Shown here: positions 1-9,254 of the stretch, one piece after another
Layout of the letters: each line of letters starts with the position of its first letter
How positions within the stretch are numbered: the stretch's first letter is position 1
Assembly: GCF_900240285.1 (NCBI RefSeq)
Contig: NZ_OESS01000001.1
Location: 310,001-374,000 of the forward strand
Source of the DNA: Halobacillus sp. Marseille-P3879
GTDB lineage: Bacteria; Bacillota; Bacilli; Bacillales; Halobacillaceae
DNA: 64,000 nucleotides
Direction of reading: 5' to 3'
Notes under the pieces: model-generated
What the model saw: the letters and a program-made list of their open reading frames with translations, nothing else
What the model was told of the DNA's origin: nothing
The model's database searches: none
Translations under genes and position numbers: made by a program

Positions 1-1
1 T

Positions 2-715
2 CCTATTCATCGAAAGCATCATCATCATTTGATCACATTCTCTTTTTTCTATGCATTCTCTGAGAACTTTATTTTACCTATTTCCCATGATGAAGTGGTC
101 CACGGGAAGAAATCGCTCCTAAACAAAATGCCGGGCGATTACTGGCAGAAGTTCGCAAACTTACGCGCATTTCTAGCTTATATGTATGCGCACCCTGGTA
201 AAAAACTGCTCATGATGGGGACAGAATATGGTCAATTCGATGAATGGAAGGATCTCGAAGACTTAGACTGGGAGCTGCTGGATTATGAATCTCATTCTTC
301 CACTTTGGATTATGTGAAGCAGCTTCATCAACTGTACAATGACATGCCGGCCTTATGGGAGTTAGATCATGACGAGGAAGGGTTTTTCTGGATAGACCCT
401 AATAATTATGAACAAAGTATCGTTTCCTTTGCCAGAAACAGCCGCAATGCATCGGATCAACTCATTATTGTTTGTAATTTCACCCCAGAGGTTTATCACG
501 GCTATAAAGTGGGAGTCCCTAAAAGCGGGTACTACAAAGAGATATTTAATAGTGATGCCACCCACTTTGGGGGATCGGGGCAGACGAATGGGCTGCCTTT
601 AGAAACGGTCGATGAACCGTGGCAGGGTCAGGATCAGCATGTATCTATGACCATCCCTCCACTAGCTGTAAGCTTCATAAAAAGAACTTCTTCACCAAAG
701 GAGGAAAATGAATGA
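2..715 (+). CDS. glgB: 1,4-alpha-glucan branching enzyme GlgB, C-terminal part (5' end outside window)
   Basis: GlgB makes alpha-1,6 branches in glycogen in the cytoplasm. The reading frame is open from base 2, so the start lies upstream of the window. Only the last third or so of the enzyme is present. Recognisable parts are the end of the GH13 catalytic domain, with the family signature [20 protein letters not shown] (His-Asp of conserved region IV, transition-state binding), then [13 protein letters not shown], and the C-terminal beta domain ending near SFIKR. The stop overlaps the glgC start by four bases (ATGA), so the two are translationally coupled. The glgC ribosome-binding site AAAGGAGG lies inside the last codons. 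Identification is firm; only the length is limited by the window edge. Confidence 0.96.
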   Translation, partial: PIHRKHHHHLITFSFFYAFSENFILPISHDEVVHGKKSLLNKMPGDYWQKFANLRAFLAYMYAHPGKKLLMMGTEYGQFDEWKDLEDLDWELLDYESHSSTLDYVKQLHQLYNDMPALWELDHDEEGFFWIDPNNYEQSIVSFARNSRNASDQLIIVCNFTPEVYHGYKVGVPKSGYYKEIFNSDATHFGGSGQTNGLPLETVDEPWQGQDQHVSMTIPPLAVSFIKRTSSPKEENE

Positions 716-1875
716 AAGGCAAAGAATGCGTAGCTATGCTCCTGGCAGGGGGGCAGGGCACAAGACTGAAATCATTAACGAAGAAAATTGCAAAACCAGC
801 CGTCTATTTTGGTGGAAAGTATCGAATTATTGATTTTCCTCTAAGTAACTGCACAAATTCTGGTATCGATACCGTAGGAGTCCTTACCCAATATGAACCG
901 CTTATTTTAAATAATTATATCGGTATAGGTTCTTCCTGGGATCTCGATCGAAGTTATGGAGGGGTATCCGTACTCCCGCCATATGTTCAGTCTGAAGGAG
1001 GAGGATGGTATACAGGAACAGCCAATGCCATCTTCCGCAATATAGAATTCCTTGATCGATATGAACCAGAGCACGTTTTAATTTTATCAGGGGACCATAT
1101 TTATAAGATGGACTACAGCGCGATGCTTGAGGAGCACATCGAGCAGGATGCAGATGCTACCATCTCGGTGATCCCGGTTGCCTGGAAAGAAGCAAGTCGT
1201 TTTGGAATCATGAATACCAACGATGATGGAAGAATTATAGAATTTGATGAAAAACCTGAATTTCCTTTAAGTAATCTCGCTTCCATGGGAGTTTACATTT
1301 TTAAATGGGAAGTGTTGAAACGCTACCTGTTGGAAGATGAGGAAAAGGAAGGATCTTCCCACGACTTCGGAAAAGACATTATTCCAGCTATGCTGCAGGA
1401 AGGGAAACACCTTCATGCTCATAAGTTTGAAGGGTATTGGAAGGATGTCGGTACAGTCGACAGTTTATGGGAAGCAAATATGGACTTGTTGAAGGAAGAA
1501 CCTGAACTCAATTTAAGTGATAATAAATGGCGGATCTATTCGAACAACCCTAATCAGCCGTCTCAATATATTGCGCCTTGTGCCACCGTACGAAATGCAC
1601 TAATTAACGAAGGCTGCCGCATTTACGGCACTGTTGATACGTCGGTTATTTTCTACGGTGTCCACGTTGAGAAAAGTGCGCTCGTGAAAGATTCTGTAAT
1701 TATGCCTAACGTAAAAATCGGTAAAAACGTTAAAATCCATCGAGCAATTATTTCGGAAGGCAGCATTATTGAAGATAACGCCGTAATCGGAGATGCAAGC
1801 CCGGACAGTCAAATTACATTAGTGGCTGAAGAGGGCAGTGTGATGGCATCAAGCTACGCAACAATCATTAAGTAA
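712..1875 (+). CDS. glgC: glucose-1-phosphate adenylyltransferase, catalytic subunit GlgC
   Basis: Makes ADP-glucose from ATP and glucose-1-phosphate, the committed step of glycogen synthesis. 387 residues, the usual size. The N-terminal nucleotidyltransferase domain carries the pyrophosphorylase loop GGQGTRL (about residues 13-19) with downstream KPAV, then the FPLSNC segment and the [10 protein letters not shown] metal/sugar-phosphate motif. The C-terminal third is a left-handed beta-helix of hexapeptide repeats (about 290-375). The ATG overlaps the glgB stop and has a strong Shine-Dalgarno sequence. It is followed by glgD, which in Bacillus forms a hetero-oligomer with GlgC. The intact loop, absent from GlgD, marks this as the catalytic subunit. 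Confidence 0.97.
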   Translation: MKGKECVAMLLAGGQGTRLKSLTKKIAKPAVYFGGKYRIIDFPLSNCTNSGIDTVGVLTQYEPLILNNYIGIGSSWDLDRSYGGVSVLPPYVQSEGGGWYTGTANAIFRNIEFLDRYEPEHVLILSGDHIYKMDYSAMLEEHIEQDADATISVIPVAWKEASRFGIMNTNDDGRIIEFDEKPEFPLSNLASMGVYIFKWEVLKRYLLEDEEKEGSSHDFGKDIIPAMLQEGKHLHAHKFEGYWKDVGTVDSLWEANMDLLKEEPELNLSDNKWRIYSNNPNQPSQYIAPCATVRNALINEGCRIYGTVDTSVIFYGVHVEKSALVKDSVIMPNVKIGKNVKIHRAIISEGSIIEDNAVIGDASPDSQITLVAEEGSVMASSYATIIK

Positions 1876-1886
1876 GGGGTGACGAT

Positions 1887-2993
1887 ATGGATCGTATTGC
1901 CGGGATTATAAACCTTGATCATGAACAAGACCTGATGGATGAATTGACCTATTTTAGATGCGGCGCAGCAGTGCCTTTTGCGGGACGATATCGTATGATT
2001 GACTTTACTATTTCCAACATGACGAATTCCCGGATGGAGTCTGTGGCTGTGTTTGCCCGCCGCAAGTACCGTTCCCTTATGGATCACCTGGAGCAGGGGA
2101 AAGCCTGGGATTTAGACCGAAAGCGTGGAGGTTTGTTTATTCTTCCTCCGGACTGGAATGATCCTACTGATCTATCACGGGGTGACCTACAGCACTTTCA
2201 TAATAACATTGACTTTATTAAACGTACGCTTGCCGATTATATCGTAGTGTCAGGCTCGCAGAATATTTGTAATATTAACTACCGCGATGTGCTGGAGGCT
2301 CATAAGCAGTCGGGAGCGGATGTAACGGTTGTATATACGAAAGTGAGGGACCTGCAGCCTGAGCATAATTTAGCTCATAAGCTTACCATCGATGACAGCA
2401 ACCGTGTTGCAGCCATCCATAACGACCAGAACAGCTCCAACGTATACATGGATATGTACATTATCGAAAAAGATTATCTGTATTATTTAATTGAGAACTG
2501 CATTGCCCATGGATGTTCACACTTCTTCCTTGATGGAATCAAAGGAAGGCTGCCGGATATTCATATTAACGCTTATGAGTACACAGGATCCTATTCCTTA
2601 ATCAACTCAGTGGAAAGCTATTATCGAAACAGTAAAAAAATGCTGGACCGTTCTGCACACGATGAATTGTTTAAAGAGGAATCGCCGGTTTATACAAAAA
2701 TAAAAAATGAAGCTCCTTCTAAGTATGCGCGATCCTCCAACGTGACCAATACTCTCGTAGCCAATGGATGCATTCTCAATGGTCACGTAGAAGAAAGTAT
2801 TCTATTCCGAGGAGTGAAAATAGGCAAAGGAGCCGTAGTTAAGAACTCAATTATCATGCAGAGATGTGAGGTTGAAGAGAACGCGGTTTTAGAAAACGTA
2901 ATTCTGGATAAAGATTGTACGATTTCAACAGGGCGCACGCTTATAGGTGCCCCCGAGAAGCCTTTTGTCGTTGCAAAAAGTAAAACGATGTAA
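1887..2993 (+). CDS. glgD: glucose-1-phosphate adenylyltransferase, regulatory subunit GlgD
   Basis: Paralogue of GlgC, 368 residues, starting 11 bases after the glgC stop behind AAGGGGTGACG. It keeps the fold (GRYRMIDFTISNM in the N-terminal domain, hexapeptide repeats in the last 100 residues). It lacks the GGxGxRL pyrophosphorylase loop; the N-terminus instead reads DRIAGIINLDHEQD. In the Bacillus/Geobacillus system GlgD is non-catalytic and raises the activity of GlgC, and the same role is inferred here. A good intrinsic terminator follows, so glgBCD may end as one transcript and glgAP be transcribed partly separately. Confidence 0.95.
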   Translation: MDRIAGIINLDHEQDLMDELTYFRCGAAVPFAGRYRMIDFTISNMTNSRMESVAVFARRKYRSLMDHLEQGKAWDLDRKRGGLFILPPDWNDPTDLSRGDLQHFHNNIDFIKRTLADYIVVSGSQNICNINYRDVLEAHKQSGADVTVVYTKVRDLQPEHNLAHKLTIDDSNRVAAIHNDQNSSNVYMDMYIIEKDYLYYLIENCIAHGCSHFFLDGIKGRLPDIHINAYEYTGSYSLINSVESYYRNSKKMLDRSAHDELFKEESPVYTKIKNEAPSKYARSSNVTNTLVANGCILNGHVEESILFRGVKIGKGAVVKNSIIMQRCEVEENAVLENVILDKDCTISTGRTLIGAPEKPFVVAKSKTM

Positions 2994-3005
2994 ACATCAT
3001 AAAAG

Positions 3006-3044
3006 AGGCTGTCTGAAAAATGATTTCTGACAGCCTTTTTTGTT
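3006..3044 (+). terminator. intrinsic terminator after glgD
   Basis: Arms AGGCTGTC (3006-3013) and GACAGCCT (3029-3036) are followed by a run of T. It sits inside what is usually one glg operon. The following 140 bases up to glgA show no obvious gene and probably hold a second promoter. Confidence 0.8.
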
Positions 3045-3184
3045 TAATCAAAACGCTTTGTTAGTCGATAGCTTTGACGATGTAAAGGGACAACAAGGAC
3101 AAGCTTGACGTGTACAGCCAGCAAGAAGAAAAAGAGTTCTTCTTTTCATAAAGACAGCCCACAATAAAAGGAGATGAGAAGGAA

Positions 3185-4615
3185 ATGAATGTATTAATGA
3201 TTGGTTCGGAATGCACCCCCTTTATCAAAACAGGTGGATTGGCAGATGTGTTAGGGTCTCTTCCCCATGCACTTAAGGATGATGGACATGACGTCCGTGT
3301 CGTCCTGCCGAAATATGAAACAATGAGTGACGACTGGAAGATTAAACTGGAAACGATTCATACTTTTAATGTAGAGCTTGGCTGGCGTAATAAATATGCC
3401 GGCGTGCAATATATTGAACATAACGGGATACCTGTTTACTTTATTGATAACGAATACTACTTTAAGCGTTCAAATTTATATGGATATGACGATGAAGCCG
3501 AACGCTTTGTCTTTTTCAATAAAGCCATTATGGAAATGGTCCGCAAAATGGATTGGAAACCTGACGTCCTTCATTGTCACGACTGGCAGGCAGGATTGAT
3601 TCCGGTTCTGCTTCATACTCACTATGGAAACCATCCTAAATTCCAGGATATGAAAACAGTTTTTACCATTCACAACCTAAAATATCAAGGAATTTATCCA
3701 GATGCAGTTTTATATGATTTACTTGGCTTCGACGGGAATATGATGACTACAGGAGGGTTAGAATTTTTCGGCAATATTAACTTCATGAAAGGAGCCCTCA
3801 ACTTCGCTGATCATATCACTACCGTCAGCAAAACTTATGCAAAAGAGATTCAAACTCCCTATTATGGGGAAAACCTAGATGGAGTACTTAGGGAAAGATC
3901 AGAGAAATTGTCGGGTATTGTCAACGGGATTGACAACCAGGCATTTAATCCGATGAAGGATAAGAATCTCCCTTTCCCGTTTAGAACCTCGCTTCTGAAG
4001 AAGGCTCAGAACAAAATGTGGCTTCAGGAACAGCTGGGACTGCCTGTCAGCAAAGACATTCCAATGATTGGAATCGTTTCCCGTCTGGTTGAACAGAAAG
4101 GCTTTGATTTAGTAGGAAGAGTTTTAGACGAATTACTGGCTCAAGATGATGTTCAAGTGGTTGTATTGGGAACCGGAGAACCGGAGTATGAACATATGCT
4201 CCAATGGGCACAATCGAAGTATCCGGAAAAGTTGTCCGCGAATATCATGTTTAGTGAAGAGTTATCTCGTCAAATCTATGGAGCTAGTGATTTATTTTTA
4301 ATGCCTTCTCGTTTCGAACCATGCGGGATCGGCCAGCTTATCGCCCTTCGCTATCTGGCTTCCCCGATTGTAAGGGAAACCGGCGGTCTGGCCGATACCG
4401 TGCAGTCATTTGATGAAAAAACCGGAGAAGGCAACGGCTTTACATTTACTAACTACAATGCCCACGATATGTTGTTCACAATTCGCCGTGCCATATCTTT
4501 GTATCAAGATCCAGATGCATGGAAGCAGCTTGTTAAAAATATGGCCAAAAGTCAGTATCCGTGGAAATATTCAGCTAATCGTTACAGTGAATTGTATGAG
4601 GCAGCATTAGAGTAG
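3185..4615 (+). CDS. glgA: glycogen synthase GlgA
   Basis: Transfers glucose from ADP-glucose to the growing alpha-1,4-glucan. 476 residues, the normal bacterial length, a two-domain GT5 (GT-B fold) enzyme. The ADP-glucose-binding KTGGL motif is at residues 15-19. The second Rossmann domain has GIVSRLVEQKGFDL and the C-terminal motif SRFEPCGIGQLIALRY, with the catalytic Glu of the EPCG segment, then RETGGLADTV. The start ATG is preceded by AAAAGGAGATGAGAAGG. It lies 191 bases after glgD beyond a terminator and 21 bases before the chosen glgP start. Confidence 0.97.
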   Translation: MNVLMIGSECTPFIKTGGLADVLGSLPHALKDDGHDVRVVLPKYETMSDDWKIKLETIHTFNVELGWRNKYAGVQYIEHNGIPVYFIDNEYYFKRSNLYGYDDEAERFVFFNKAIMEMVRKMDWKPDVLHCHDWQAGLIPVLLHTHYGNHPKFQDMKTVFTIHNLKYQGIYPDAVLYDLLGFDGNMMTTGGLEFFGNINFMKGALNFADHITTVSKTYAKEIQTPYYGENLDGVLRERSEKLSGIVNGIDNQAFNPMKDKNLPFPFRTSLLKKAQNKMWLQEQLGLPVSKDIPMIGIVSRLVEQKGFDLVGRVLDELLAQDDVQVVVLGTGEPEYEHMLQWAQSKYPEKLSANIMFSEELSRQIYGASDLFLMPSRFEPCGIGQLIALRYLASPIVRETGGLADTVQSFDEKTGEGNGFTFTNYNAHDMLFTIRRAISLYQDPDAWKQLVKNMAKSQYPWKYSANRYSELYEAALE

Positions 4616-4636
4616 GCGCGAATGGGAGGACACCCT

Positions 4637-7075
4637 ATGTTCAGCAGTAAAGAGGAATTCAAACAGGCGTTTTCTGTTAAGATGCAAACCGATTTAGGCA
4701 AAAAAGTAGGTTCAGCCACAGCTGCTGATGCTTATCATGCTCTCGGTTTATTAGTGAAAGATGAAATGAACAGAAACTGGCTGAAAACTTCGAGACAGTA
4801 TGAGGAGAGTAAGGAAAAGCAAGTATACTATTTCTCTATGGAGTTCCTGATTGGACGTTTACTTGGCAATAATCTATTAAATATGCAATTACTTTCTCTA
4901 GTAAAAGAAGGACTCCATGATCTTGGCTTTTCTTTAGCGGAGTTAGAAGAAGAAGAAAATGATGCTGGTTTGGGGAACGGAGGGCTGGGACGACTGGCCG
5001 CCTGTTTCTTAGATTCATTGGCTTCTTTAGGATACGCTGGACATGGGTACGGCATTCGATACAAGTATGGAATGTTCGACCAACGAATTATCGATGGTTA
5101 TCAAGTCGAACTGCCGGATCGCTGGTTAGCACGGGAATATGTCTGGGAGGTTCGCCGGCCTGATGAAGCGGTGGAAGTGCGCTTCGGGGGAGTGGTGGAT
5201 ATGGTGAGAACACCAGGTGGAAGTCTTGAATGCTGTCACCATCACTATGAGCAGGTGCGGGCGGTTCCGTATGATGTTCCTGTTGTAGGTTATGGTAATG
5301 AGACCGTAAACACGCTGAGACTGTGGTCAGCTGAGGCAACAGACCACGACACACTTGTAAAAGCATCGAAGGATGACGACTTTGATAATTTTCTGGAGCA
5401 TAAACGCTCCCTGGAAGAAATTTCAGAATTTCTATATCCTGATGATTCACACGAAGATGGCCGAAGACTGCGGTTAAAGCAGGAGTATTTTCTTGTCTCA
5501 GCAGGCGTTCAAAGCGCAATTCGAAATTTTGAACGATTGCACCTGCCTTTATCCTCATTTCCGGAACATGCGGCTTTACACATCAATGATACTCATCCGG
5601 CCCTCGTGATTCCTGAATTAATGCGTATATTAATGGATGAGAAAGGATTAGGCTGGGAGGAAGCGTGGGAAATTACTCAGGCTTCTGTGTCCTATACGAA
5701 TCATACTACACTTAGTGAAGCTTTAGAGACTTGGCCGATCGGTATGGTACGCTCTCTCCTGCCCCGCATTTATATGATTATTGAAGAAATTAATGAACGC
5801 TTCTGCCAGTCCCTCTGGGAGAAGCACCCGGGAGATTTTGACCGTATCGCAAGTCTCGCTATTGTAGCAGATGGATCCGTAAAAATGGCTCACTTATCCA
5901 TCGTAGGCAGTCACAGCATAAATGGAGTGGCTAAGCTTCACACCGACATTCTTAAAAAACGGGAAATGAAAATTTTTTACGATACCTTTCCTGAGAGGTT
6001 TAACAATAAAACGAATGGTATTACCCATCGTCGCTGGCTGCTTCATGCCAATGTCCCGCTGTCTACATTGATTAATGAAGCAATCGGGGATTCATGGATC
6101 GAGGAGCCGGAACGGTTGGAAGACCTTATGCAGTACAAGAGCGACAGGTCATTCCTTAGTAATCTAAATGATATTAAACAAAAGAAAAAAAACGAGTTAG
6201 CCGGATTTATAAAAGGGTATACAGGGATACAAATAGACCCTGCTTCTATTTTTGATGTTCAGATTAAGCGACTGCATGGCTATAAACGACAGCTGTTGAA
6301 TGCCCTGCATATTATGCACCTGTACAATCAGTTAAAAACCGACCGCCGCCATAAGATGACGCCGCGGACCTTTATATTTGGTGCAAAAGCAGCTCCGAGC
6401 TACCACTTTGCAAAAAAGGTGATTAAACTTATTCATACTGTAGCTGATGTCGTGAATAATGATCCGGCTGTGAACGATCAGATGAAAGTGGTCTTCCTGC
6501 CTAATTATTCCGTTTCTCTGGCGGAGAAGATTATCCCGGCTACTAATATCAGTGAACAAATCTCAACAGCAAGTAAAGAAGCATCAGGCACCGGGAATAT
6601 GAAGTTTATGATGAATGGAGCGCTCACACTGGGCACAATGGACGGGGCTAATGTAGAAATCCACGAACTGGTAGGGGACGATTATATTTATACCTTCGGG
6701 TTGAGTTCGGATGAAGTGCTGGAATACTATCGAAACGGACGTTACAGCTCCCGTCAGGTGTATGAACAGGATGACCGTGTAAGACACACACTTGATCAGC
6801 TCGTTCATTACAGTCCCTTTTCTAAAGGTGAAACAGAATTTCAAGATATTTATGACAATTTAATTACCTTTAATGATGAATACTTCGTTCTAAAAGATTT
6901 TGCAAGTTATATAGATACTCAGGCCAGAATCGGCAAGGACTATAAAGACGTGCAGCTGTGGAATAAGAAGAGTCTGGTTAACATTGCACGTTCAGGTAAA
7001 TTTTCCAGTGATCGAACCATCCAGGAATATGCCTCCGATATTTGGAAAATCCAGCCTACTGGCATTCTGAAATAA
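4637..7075 (+). CDS. glgP: glycogen phosphorylase GlgP
   Basis: Releases glucose-1-phosphate from glycogen ends; cytoplasmic, PLP-dependent, family GT35. The ATG at 4637 is preferred over the in-frame ATG at 4622, because GGGAGGA (4624-4630) is then a well-spaced ribosome-binding site. This gives 812 residues. Visible family signatures are GLGNGGLGRLAACFLDS, GYGIRYKYG, TNGITHRRWL and the PLP-lysine motif EASGTGNMKF, with Lys near residue 656. It follows glgA closely and is co-translated with the GH13 gene after it. It supplies the breakdown arm of the glycogen cycle encoded here. Confidence 0.96.
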   Translation: MFSSKEEFKQAFSVKMQTDLGKKVGSATAADAYHALGLLVKDEMNRNWLKTSRQYEESKEKQVYYFSMEFLIGRLLGNNLLNMQLLSLVKEGLHDLGFSLAELEEEENDAGLGNGGLGRLAACFLDSLASLGYAGHGYGIRYKYGMFDQRIIDGYQVELPDRWLAREYVWEVRRPDEAVEVRFGGVVDMVRTPGGSLECCHHHYEQVRAVPYDVPVVGYGNETVNTLRLWSAEATDHDTLVKASKDDDFDNFLEHKRSLEEISEFLYPDDSHEDGRRLRLKQEYFLVSAGVQSAIRNFERLHLPLSSFPEHAALHINDTHPALVIPELMRILMDEKGLGWEEAWEITQASVSYTNHTTLSEALETWPIGMVRSLLPRIYMIIEEINERFCQSLWEKHPGDFDRIASLAIVADGSVKMAHLSIVGSHSINGVAKLHTDILKKREMKIFYDTFPERFNNKTNGITHRRWLLHANVPLSTLINEAIGDSWIEEPERLEDLMQYKSDRSFLSNLNDIKQKKKNELAGFIKGYTGIQIDPASIFDVQIKRLHGYKRQLLNALHIMHLYNQLKTDRRHKMTPRTFIFGAKAAPSYHFAKKVIKLIHTVADVVNNDPAVNDQMKVVFLPNYSVSLAEKIIPATNISEQISTASKEASGTGNMKFMMNGALTLGTMDGANVEIHELVGDDYIYTFGLSSDEVLEYYRNGRYSSRQVYEQDDRVRHTLDQLVHYSPFSKGETEFQDIYDNLITFNDEYFVLKDFASYIDTQARIGKDYKDVQLWNKKSLVNIARSGKFSSDRTIQEYASDIWKIQPTGILK

Positions 7076-7095
7076 GACGTAGAGGAGGACTTCTT

Positions 7096-9015
7096 GTGAG
7101 ACAGCTGGATATGTATCATAACAGCTTTGAAACAAATTATAGAGAGCCTTTTGGAGCAGTTGCAAAGGGCTCTAACGTTACACTAACGATCGATGTTCAC
7201 AGTCGGATTAATGTGTCACGCGTGGTTCTTCATTACATCTTAGACAAAACCGATCAAGAGCACACTAAGGTTATGGACTTATACAGCGAGGAACACCAGT
7301 ATAATTCATTTGAATGTGTGATAGAGATGCCGGAGCGCCCCCAGCTTGTCTGGTACTACTTCGAGGTGGCTGCAGATGATACTACCTATTATTACGGCAG
7401 AGTAAATATTGAAGAGAGCGGGGAAGGTGTGGTTTATCAACAGGTTCCTCCTTCCTGGCAGATCACTGTGTATGATGAGAGCTATGATACCCCTGCATGG
7501 TGGAAACATGCGACGATGTATCAAATTTTTCCCGACCGTTTTTATCGTGAGGGAGAGCCGGATTTAAAGAAAGCGCCTAAATCAAGTCTGATGCATTCTC
7601 ATTGGGAAAATGACCCATATTATATTAGAGATGAAGACGGAGGCGTGGTTCGGTGGGACTTTTTCGGAGGAGATTTGCGGGGGATTGAGAAAAAGCTGGA
7701 TTATATCCAATCCCTCGGTATCACAGTTATTTATTTGAACCCTATTTTTGAAGCAGAGAGCAACCACCGATATGATACCGGGGATTATCACAAGATTGAC
7801 CCTCTGCTTGGAACGAAGGAAGATTTTGAATGCTTGATTAAGTCTGCAAAAGACCGGGGCATCGAAATCATGCTTGATGGCGTGTTCAGTCATACAGGAA
7901 GCAACAGTAAGTATTTCAATCAAAAGGGTGAATATGATTCGCTCGGAGCCTATCAATCTAAGGATTCGCCGTACTACTCCTGGTACAAGTTTCATAAATA
8001 CCCAGATGAATATGAAGCGTGGTGGGGAGTTGGAACGCTGCCTACTCTAAATAAAGAAGAGGAAAGCTATCAGCACTTCTTAATTCATGATAAAAACAGC
8101 GTGTTAAAAACCTGGCAGAACTCAGGCTTAAAGCACTGGCGTTTAGACGTAGCAGACGAGCTCACAGATGATCTGATTAAGCAGATATACCAGCAGTTGA
8201 AGAAGGAAGATGAAGAAAGTGTTTTAATCGGAGAAGTGTGGGAGGATGCTTCCAATAAGTCTGCTTACGGCAAGCGGAGAGATTACTTCTTAGGAGGCGT
8301 TCTTGATTCTGTAATGAATTACCCTTTTCGTGAGCTTATGCTTAATTTCATGAAGGGAGAAGTTGATTCTTACTTTGTAAAACGACGCCTGTTAACTCTG
8401 AATGAGCATTACCCAAAACCCTACTTTTATGCGTTAATGAATATGCTCTCCAGCCATGACGTGGAGCGGATAAAGACCATGCTTGATGATTTTCTTTCAG
8501 ACGATATCGATGAAAACCAGAGAGCAGGCATCGTTCAGGCACAGGTTAAAGCGCTTAGTCTTTGGCTTTACTCATTTCCAGGGATTCCTTCTTTATATTA
8601 CGGGGACGAAGCTGGGCTGACGGGAGGAGAAGATCCTGATAACCGCAAGCCTTACCCGTGGGGGAGAGAAGAAGAGGAGCTAATGACATGGTATAAAAAC
8701 ATCGGAACGTGGCGGAGAGAACACCAGGCCCTTCGTACAGGAAATTGGAAACCTCATGCTGTTCATGAAGATGTGTTTGCCTTTGAACGGTGGACAGCCA
8801 ATGGAGTGGATTTCTTTGGAGATAAAGCGAATGATGAGAATATTATTTTTATTATGAACCGTAATGTTGATCAAGAGATTGAGATTAAAATACCAGCTCG
8901 TAAAGGAAAATGGCAGCATCTCGACAACAAACGGAGAATTTTCAAAACAAAAAACGAAGAGCTTACGTTGAATGTGCAGCCATCTGAATGTTTTCTTTTA
9001 CGCCATATGCATTAG
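7096..9015 (+). CDS. GH13 alpha-glucan hydrolase (neopullulanase/maltogenic-amylase-like), intracellular
   Basis: An alpha-amylase superfamily enzyme without a signal peptide. The GTG at 7096 is chosen because AGAGGAGGA lies just upstream; the longer in-frame ATG at 7042 would overlap glgP by 34 bases and has no ribosome-binding site. This gives 639 residues. The N-terminal 120 or so residues look like the CBM34-type beta-sandwich of neopullulanases. The (beta/alpha)8 barrel shows DGVFSHTG, WRLDVADE (nucleophile Asp351), GEVWED (acid/base Glu380) and SSHDVE (Asp455). Its position at the end of the glycogen operon suggests debranching or trimming of phosphorylase limit dextrins. The exact bond specificity cannot be read from the sequence. 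Confidence 0.9.
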   Translation: MRQLDMYHNSFETNYREPFGAVAKGSNVTLTIDVHSRINVSRVVLHYILDKTDQEHTKVMDLYSEEHQYNSFECVIEMPERPQLVWYYFEVAADDTTYYYGRVNIEESGEGVVYQQVPPSWQITVYDESYDTPAWWKHATMYQIFPDRFYREGEPDLKKAPKSSLMHSHWENDPYYIRDEDGGVVRWDFFGGDLRGIEKKLDYIQSLGITVIYLNPIFEAESNHRYDTGDYHKIDPLLGTKEDFECLIKSAKDRGIEIMLDGVFSHTGSNSKYFNQKGEYDSLGAYQSKDSPYYSWYKFHKYPDEYEAWWGVGTLPTLNKEEESYQHFLIHDKNSVLKTWQNSGLKHWRLDVADELTDDLIKQIYQQLKKEDEESVLIGEVWEDASNKSAYGKRRDYFLGGVLDSVMNYPFRELMLNFMKGEVDSYFVKRRLLTLNEHYPKPYFYALMNMLSSHDVERIKTMLDDFLSDDIDENQRAGIVQAQVKALSLWLYSFPGIPSLYYGDEAGLTGGEDPDNRKPYPWGREEEELMTWYKNIGTWRREHQALRTGNWKPHAVHEDVFAFERWTANGVDFFGDKANDENIIFIMNRNVDQEIEIKIPARKGKWQHLDNKRRIFKTKNEELTLNVQPSECFLLRHMH

Positions 9016-9018
9016 AAA

Positions 9019-9050
9019 AAGGTCAGTCTCTTAAGCAGGAGGCTGACCTT
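9019..9050. terminator. terminator between convergent transcription units
   Basis: AAGGTCAG (9019-9026) pairs with CTGACCTT (9043-9050); the stem extends by about four further pairs including one wobble. On the minus strand it is followed by TTTTTCTAAT, a good T-tract. On the plus strand the tail is weak. Confidence 0.75.
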
Positions 9051-9093
9051 CTCTGCGTGACTAGGTACTAAAGAATAGCATGAGAAATTAAGA

Positions 9094-9121
9094 AGTCAGC
9101 TCTTCGGCGGAAGAGCTGACT
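9094..9121 (-). terminator. perfect 12-bp hairpin after the small minus-strand peptide gene
   Basis: AGTCAGCTCTTC, loop GGCG, GAAGAGCTGACT: a flawless stem starting nine bases beyond the stop codon at 9130. On the minus strand it runs into TTCTTAATTTCTC. It may terminate or protect the 3' end of the ndh transcript, with the second hairpin at 9019-9050 as backup. Confidence 0.65.
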
Positions 9122-9129
9122 CTGTGTGA

Positions 9130-9231
9130 TTATCTAAAATCTCTGTTAGCTTCCATCACTCTGCATACGGTTGTGTAGAGAACAGTAGCACTTAGGGATA
9201 CGATAGTCACCAACCATAAAAAGTTCTTCAT
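9130..9231 (-). CDS. 33-residue single-span membrane peptide downstream of ndh
   Basis: A short ORF reading MKNFLWLVTIVSLSATVLYT, then TVCRVMEANRDFR and a stop. An AGGAGGAGAATC ribosome-binding site stands at good distance from the ATG. The first 20 residues are hydrophobic after Lys2, giving one membrane span with a short charged tail. It starts 23 bases after the ndh stop and ends just before a perfect hairpin, so it is very likely co-transcribed with ndh. Function unknown. A role as a small partner of the membrane-bound dehydrogenase is speculation from position only. Confidence 0.65.
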   Translation of the reverse strand: MKNFLWLVTIVSLSATVLYTTVCRVMEANRDFR

Positions 9232-9254
9232 AAATGATTCTCCTCCTAATCTGA

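Noticed and set aside
5088-5558. 156-codon minus-strand ORF inside glgP
   Set aside because: Antisense shadow of a conserved gene; no ribosome-binding site and no family pattern.
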